From: Prunella strophiata | Taxonomy: Eukaryota; Chordata; Aves; Passeriformes; Prunellidae | DNA length: 64,000 nucleotides | Assembly (NCBI GenBank): GCA_036583965.1 | Contig: JAZBQD010000027.1 | Span: 5,970,187-6,034,186 of the forward strand | Reading direction: 5' to 3' | In this document: in pieces, positions 60,801 to 64,000 of the stretch | Layout: each line of letters opens with the position of its first letter | Numbering within the stretch: the stretch's first letter is position 1 | The notes under the pieces: generated by a model | Databases searched by the model: none | What the model saw: only the letters and a program-made list of their open reading frames with translations | Told to the model about the DNA's origin: nothing | Position numbers and translations under genes: made by a program

Positions 60801-63800
60801 AGGCAATATGAAAATCAAACTTCAGAACTACCTGGCCAGGAGATACTGAACGTACTATCCACAAGAATTCTCAACATTTTCTTTCTGGCTGGAAGATCTT
60901 TGGAGCAGCTGGAAGATCTCTGGTTAGCTGGAAGATCTTTGGAGCAGCTCCCAGGTTAGCAGCATTTTATCTGGTGAGATGACTAGAACACTGGATTCTA
61001 ACAACCAACAACTCATCCCCCTATCAGCTTTGTCATCTATTCAGAACATTTTTAACAGAGAGCACTCCTACCTGCTAAGGCATCCCGGTAAAGTTGCACA
61101 AAATGGTTGAAGATATCCTTAGGCAAACATTTCTCATCAGGCAAACACTGCAGGAGGATGACGATCTCCGACTGCCCCACCGCGTGCATGCCCTTCGTGG
61201 TGAAACACCAGCACTTCCTGTTCACATCTGCACACATGGAAACATGGATCAGAGGGCACAATTGCAAAAAGGATGCCTAAATTTCACTGCAGGAAGACAG
61301 CCATTGCAAGGAGCAGTTTTACAGCACGTGCTGTTGTGTTATCTGTCACACAGACAAATTATGTCCTACATCTGTTACTGGGAGGGCAAGCACATCCAAA
61401 ACAGAGCAGCTCAATAATTCCCAGTTTACAGCTAAGGAAGAGCCAGAGTAGTTAAAATTACTAAGATTTTTAGACTAAAATTACTAAAATTTTAAGACCA
61501 GTTAAAATTACAGCTCCCAGTCAGATCTTGGGATTAACATCATGGAGCAGACTTTTATTTTTTTTAATACTTTCGGTATTTAAATGAAAGGACAGGATTT
61601 AAATGTAAATGCAGGAGCCTGGGAACAGGCCAGGCTGTTGGCTGTGTGTACCATGATACTGACAGCTAAAACAGTTTCCAGCAGTGATGTCTTCCTTAAT
61701 ATGGAGAGCTGGATGTCAGGTGTCTCCATGAGACCTCACTGTGTTGTTCTGCTTCAGAGGGATGTTAGTAGTGATACATGATCTGAGCTTTATTTCTTGA
61801 AATTATTTCATTTCATTATTGAAATAAAACCTGTGTCTATAATATATTACCTTTTTATACATATGTAAAACATTGTACTGCAATCCAAGAGATGCTGAAA
61901 GGTTTATAAATAATTTATTAATACAAAACTGTCCTTCCCAGTTTGTCCATCATGTTTCTATCCAGCAGAGATCAGCTGAGGAACTGGCATGAGAGCCATC
62001 CATGTGCCTCCCCACTCCTCCCTCAGCACAGGTACCCACAGGCACAGGAACAAAGGCACAGAAGAGGTGCACAGGGGAATGGAACCTCTGCATTGTTATG
62101 GGATCCCATCTGCTTTTCCCAGAATGGGATGACAGGGGAACAAGAGAAGCAACCAAAGGAAAATGGGTGATAAAATACCCTGCCCTCCTAAACTCTACAG
62201 GAGACACTGATATCCAAACCTGAGACTGGAGGCTCTATCAGTACAGTTTATATTTTCTACATAAAATTATCTGTACTGATACCTAAAGCACCAGAAAAGG
62301 GCCTTTTGTCATTTAATTTAATATGGCTCAATACAAAGTTTTCAACCTGTACACTTTTTCTGAGACTCTCCTACCAAATAAAAATGCTGCTGTTCCTACT
62401 AATAATCTAGATAACATTCCCCTTCTCATAGACTAAGATTTATTTAATAATAAACACTTACAATTTACTATTTTTACCATGGACAGCAAATTAGCATTTA
62501 AAACAAATACTAGAGGGTCAGGGCCACCATCCTCCAGCTGCTGCATGACAGAGATCTGAGAAGGTCTCTCTTCCACAGCATAGTCTAGAAAAGAAACAAA
62601 CACAATGAAATCCATAAATTACTGGTACAGACTCTACATCACAATCAGATAATTCCAATTCCTTTTACTGTTTTGACCTTTTAGACAAAAACTTATTTAA
62701 GTATTGCTGGTTTAAGTGATTGTTTCCTAGACTGGTATTTTCAAACTTCAACAGAATTTATGACGTAGCCTCTGTACATTCTTCAGAAAGGTGCAGCTTG
62801 TTTCAGAAAAATAGCTATTTTTCAGTATCAACTACAGGAGAAAATTGAAATCAAATTGAAAAATGTGTCACAATGTCAACTGAAATCCCAAATGACTACG
62901 AAGTTAAGAATTATTATTTAAATCACAGTAAGGCTGAAGGGCATCAGTCCTGGACTACCATAAACAGGATGGAACAGATCTGAAATTAAATGCTGCTCAC
63001 ATTTTGGTTTTGACACTATCCTGAAATAAAAGGTTACTTCCAGCTTAACATTAGAAATGCACAGTGTCAGCAAAATATCTAATAGGAATAAAACAACCAA
63101 AGAAGAGAAAATAACTTCATTCCATTCCTGGAATGTATTAAAGGATGTCATGAATCAGACTGTGGAAAGCAATTTCACATAAACAAATACACATTTTCTA
63201 ATCTTTTCAAAATTAGTTTTTAATTTTCTGAAGCCTCCTCGATTTGGATTCTTTATAAGGGGATATCACAATGACTAAAAGCTGCACTGTGGACCACGAT
63301 GTGCAATAGTGTTGTTGAATGCAGTGCTTGGGGATGCCTCAGACACAGCCCATGTTCCAACAGAATTTCAGAGAAGGGAAGCATGAATATTCATAAGGCT
63401 AATTAAAACCTATCTCTGTTTGAAACATTCCCCACAGTCCGATTAGTAAAGAAATTAGCACATGTTTCTGGACTGCAGTTAATTTTTTGCTTCATGTTTT
63501 ACTTGTTACAGGAATTTCATTGCAAGGTGGGGCTCTTCTGGATGCAAATAAGGACCAATTGTGCAAAGGAGTGGCCCAACATTTACCCACCAGTGCTTAC
63601 TGAGAATTCCTTCCAATACTCAGCACACTGCCAGCATCTTATTTTTAAAATAAACACAGTAGCCACTAGGTTATTGCATCTGGTAAGCATAAAAGCTGGC
63701 CAAATTATACCCTCACCTCCTTTTACTCCAGTGGAGATGAGAATTGGAGGAAGACCATCTTCAGGAATCAGATTCATTGCACTGCCAACAGGACTGCCAA

Positions 63801-63840
63801 CCTGAGTTATATTTCCCGAGAATACAGAGGCATTATCAGT
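42716..63840 (-). CDS. ZFYVE9: ZFYVE9 / SARA, C-terminal 551 residues (12 coding exons)
   Basis: ZFYVE9 anchors Smad2/3 and TGF-beta receptors on early endosomes through its FYVE and Smad-binding domains. Those domains are upstream, beyond the right edge. In transcript order the exons are 63840-63717, 62584-62462, 61227-61072, 54293-54069, 51734-51652, 50957-50853, 48168-48018, 46934-46854, 45492-45330, 44600-44495, 43579-43403 and 42877-42716. All junctions are GT-AG, phases match and the sum is 552 codons including TAA. The sequence is almost residue-for-residue the human SARA C-terminal domain (for example [20 protein letters not shown] and [19 protein letters not shown]). I see no frameshift or internal stop. 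The human protein is 1425 residues, so about 870 are missing on the right. The paralogue ZFYVE16 shares this domain, but sequence identity and synteny with CC2D1B favour ZFYVE9. Confidence 0.96.
43403..43579 (-). CDS. ZFYVE9: ZFYVE9 coding exon
   Basis: Fifty-nine codons encode [40 protein letters not shown] and [15 protein letters not shown]. The acceptor is cccttcag and the donor gtaagt. Confidence 0.97.
44495..44600 (-). CDS. ZFYVE9: ZFYVE9 coding exon
   Basis: Encodes [20 protein letters not shown] and [15 protein letters not shown]. The acceptor is ccttttgcag and the donor gtgggt. Longer open frames overlapping it on both strands are shadows. Confidence 0.96.
45330..45492 (-). CDS. ZFYVE9: ZFYVE9 coding exon
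   Basis: Encodes [40 protein letters not shown] and [14 protein letters not shown]. The acceptor is ttaccctag and the donor gtaagt. Confidence 0.97.
45915..46000 (-). mobile_element. Probable CR1-derived fragment
   Basis: ttcacagaatta, aggatcatccagtc and attaacccagcaccac occur in the order and spacing seen in antisense CR1 3' ends. Some of the usual intervening bases are deleted. The copy is short and diverged. Confidence 0.5.
46854..46934 (-). CDS. ZFYVE9: ZFYVE9 coding exon
   Basis: A short exon encoding [20 protein letters not shown] and AKSSIVE. The acceptor is gttgttgcag and the donor gtaaga. Confidence 0.96.
48018..48168 (-). CDS. ZFYVE9: ZFYVE9 coding exon
   Basis: Encodes [20 protein letters not shown] and [20 protein letters not shown]. 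The acceptor is tgtttgcag and the donor gtgagg. Confidence 0.97.
49399..49449. repeat. 31-bp direct repeat with short-loop hairpin
   Basis: cgtcatcaggttgaattttc occurs at 49399-49418 and 49430-49449. Between them gttgaatttt (49408-49417) pairs with aaaattcaac (49421-49430) around a 3-nt loop. The repeat lies in a ZFYVE9 intron. Confidence 0.88.
49566..49698 (+). mobile_element. tRNA-Ile-headed, CR1-tailed SINE (TguSINE1-like)
   Basis: The head reads like a tRNA-Ile gene. It has an A-box-like gactcagctggttagagg (49574-49591), a B-box-like gggtttgatccc (49618-49629) and an acceptor-like tgggcca end (49634-49640). The anticodon stem-loop is mutated, so it is not a working tRNA. The tail (gatccttgtgggtcccttcc onward, 49655-49695) matches the avian CR1 3' end, which CR1 reverse transcriptase recognises. 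This composite structure is what passerine TguSINE1-type elements have. The copy lies antisense in a ZFYVE9 intron. Confidence 0.78.
50853..50957 (-). CDS. ZFYVE9: ZFYVE9 coding exon
   Basis: Thirty-five codons encode [20 protein letters not shown] and [15 protein letters not shown]. The acceptor is aattctcag and the donor gtaatg. Confidence 0.97.
51652..51734 (-). CDS. ZFYVE9: ZFYVE9 coding exon
   Basis: Encodes [20 protein letters not shown] and HTIMNLLA. The acceptor is tttattccag and the donor gtaagt. Confidence 0.97.
54069..54293 (-). CDS. ZFYVE9: ZFYVE9 coding exon
   Basis: The largest exon here encodes [39 protein letters not shown] and [15 protein letters not shown]. The acceptor is ttccccatag and the donor gtgagt. 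Confidence 0.97.
54486..54590 (-). mobile_element. CR1 LINE fragment
   Basis: The plus strand reads caacctggtcttgatacttc, then cagggatggggcagccacag and ctctgggcagcctgtgccag, close to the antisense of the familiar avian CR1 3' region. The copy is diverged and truncated at both ends. Edges are approximate. Confidence 0.7.
60171..60202. repeat. AT/AC microsatellite
   Basis: Imperfect (TATAC/ATAC)n sequence in the large ZFYVE9 intron. Confidence 0.7.
60888..60946. repeat. Three tandem copies of a ~20-bp unit
   Basis: gctggaagatctttggagca occurs at 60888-60907 and 60927-60946, with a 19-bp variant ending ctctggtta at 60908-60926 between them. It sits about 125 bp downstream (in transcript sense) of the ZFYVE9 exon at 61072-61227. 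Confidence 0.9.
61072..61227 (-). CDS. ZFYVE9: ZFYVE9 coding exon
   Basis: Encodes [20 protein letters not shown] and [17 protein letters not shown]. The acceptor is catgtgtgcag and the donor gtagga. Confidence 0.97.
62462..62584 (-). CDS. ZFYVE9: ZFYVE9 coding exon
   Basis: Encodes [20 protein letters not shown] and [17 protein letters not shown]. The acceptor is tcttttctag and the donor gtaagt, which splits a Tyr codon. Confidence 0.96.
63717..63840 (-). CDS. ZFYVE9: ZFYVE9 coding exon (first in window)
   Basis: Encodes [20 protein letters not shown] and LISTGVKG. The acceptor (minus strand) is cttcttgtag and the donor gtgagg. The exon starts in phase 0. Confidence 0.95.
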
Positions 63841-64000
63841 CTACAAGAAGCAAACAACAAGGAAGGACAACATTAAAACAGTAATAATGATAAAAATGTA
63901 AGAGCTGGCTGGCTAAATTATTACAGATGCAGGTGAAGAAGTCTGTGTCTGCTGGAGAAACAGAAGCACCAAGTAATTTGGCTCTGTAACAACAGATGAT

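Larger units (their letters stand above)
42878..64000 (-). other. ZFYVE9 introns and right-edge intron
   Basis: The largest introns are 54294-61071 (6.8 kb), 48169-50852 and 51735-54068. They hold a tRNA/CR1 SINE (49566-49698), CR1 fragments (45915-46000 and 54486-54590), a 31-bp tandem repeat with hairpin (49399-49449), a 20-bp triplet repeat (60888-60946) and AT microsatellite sequence (60171-60202). I see no further gene. 63841-64000 is intron. Confidence 0.65.

Overview
This is nuclear DNA from a vertebrate, almost certainly a bird and probably a songbird. It carries intron-containing genes with canonical GT-AG splice sites, one CpG-island promoter, chicken-repeat-1 (CR1) LINE fragments, and a SINE with a tRNA-Ile-like head joined to a CR1-like tail, the type known from passerines. 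The bird assignment is an inference from these repeats and the compact introns. No bacterial, viral or CRISPR features are visible. Exon coordinates were derived by hand from splice signals, reading-frame continuity and recall of the vertebrate protein families. No alignment was run.

Layout. (1) Positions 1-11.7 kb, plus strand: the 3' two thirds of ORC1, the largest subunit of the origin recognition complex. Twelve coding exons cover the disordered linker, the AAA+ ATPase and the winged-helix end. The BAH domain lies upstream of the window. (2) About 12.0-12.5 kb: a CpG island with GC boxes and a NotI site, serving as the promoter of the next gene. (3) 12.0-40.5 kb, plus strand: all of CC2D1B (Freud-2/Lgd-type ESCRT-III regulator), with one non-coding and 23 coding exons, four DM14 repeats and a C-terminal C2 domain. 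(4) 40.5-42.4 kb: a tail-to-tail interval with no recognisable gene. (5) 42.4-64 kb, minus strand: the last twelve coding exons (551 residues) of ZFYVE9 (SARA, Smad anchor for receptor activation). The FYVE and Smad-binding domains lie beyond the right edge. The ORC1-CC2D1B-ZFYVE9 order and orientation match the human chromosome 1p32 neighbourhood.

The genes are neighbours by descent and do not form a pathway. ORC1 acts in replication licensing. CC2D1B and ZFYVE9 both act at endosomes, but that is probably coincidental.

The most notable observation is that CC2D1B, otherwise well preserved, is interrupted in three exons by a single extra base each. A possible fourth is avoidable with an alternative acceptor. 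ORC1 and the in-window part of ZFYVE9 show none. All three shifts are +1, and two share a near-identical CAG-GCR-AAA-GG context. Assembly indels, a decaying gene and tolerated or programmed +1 recoding would each explain this, and only reads or orthologues can separate them. A possible alternative C-terminal exon of CC2D1B lies at 39376-39509.
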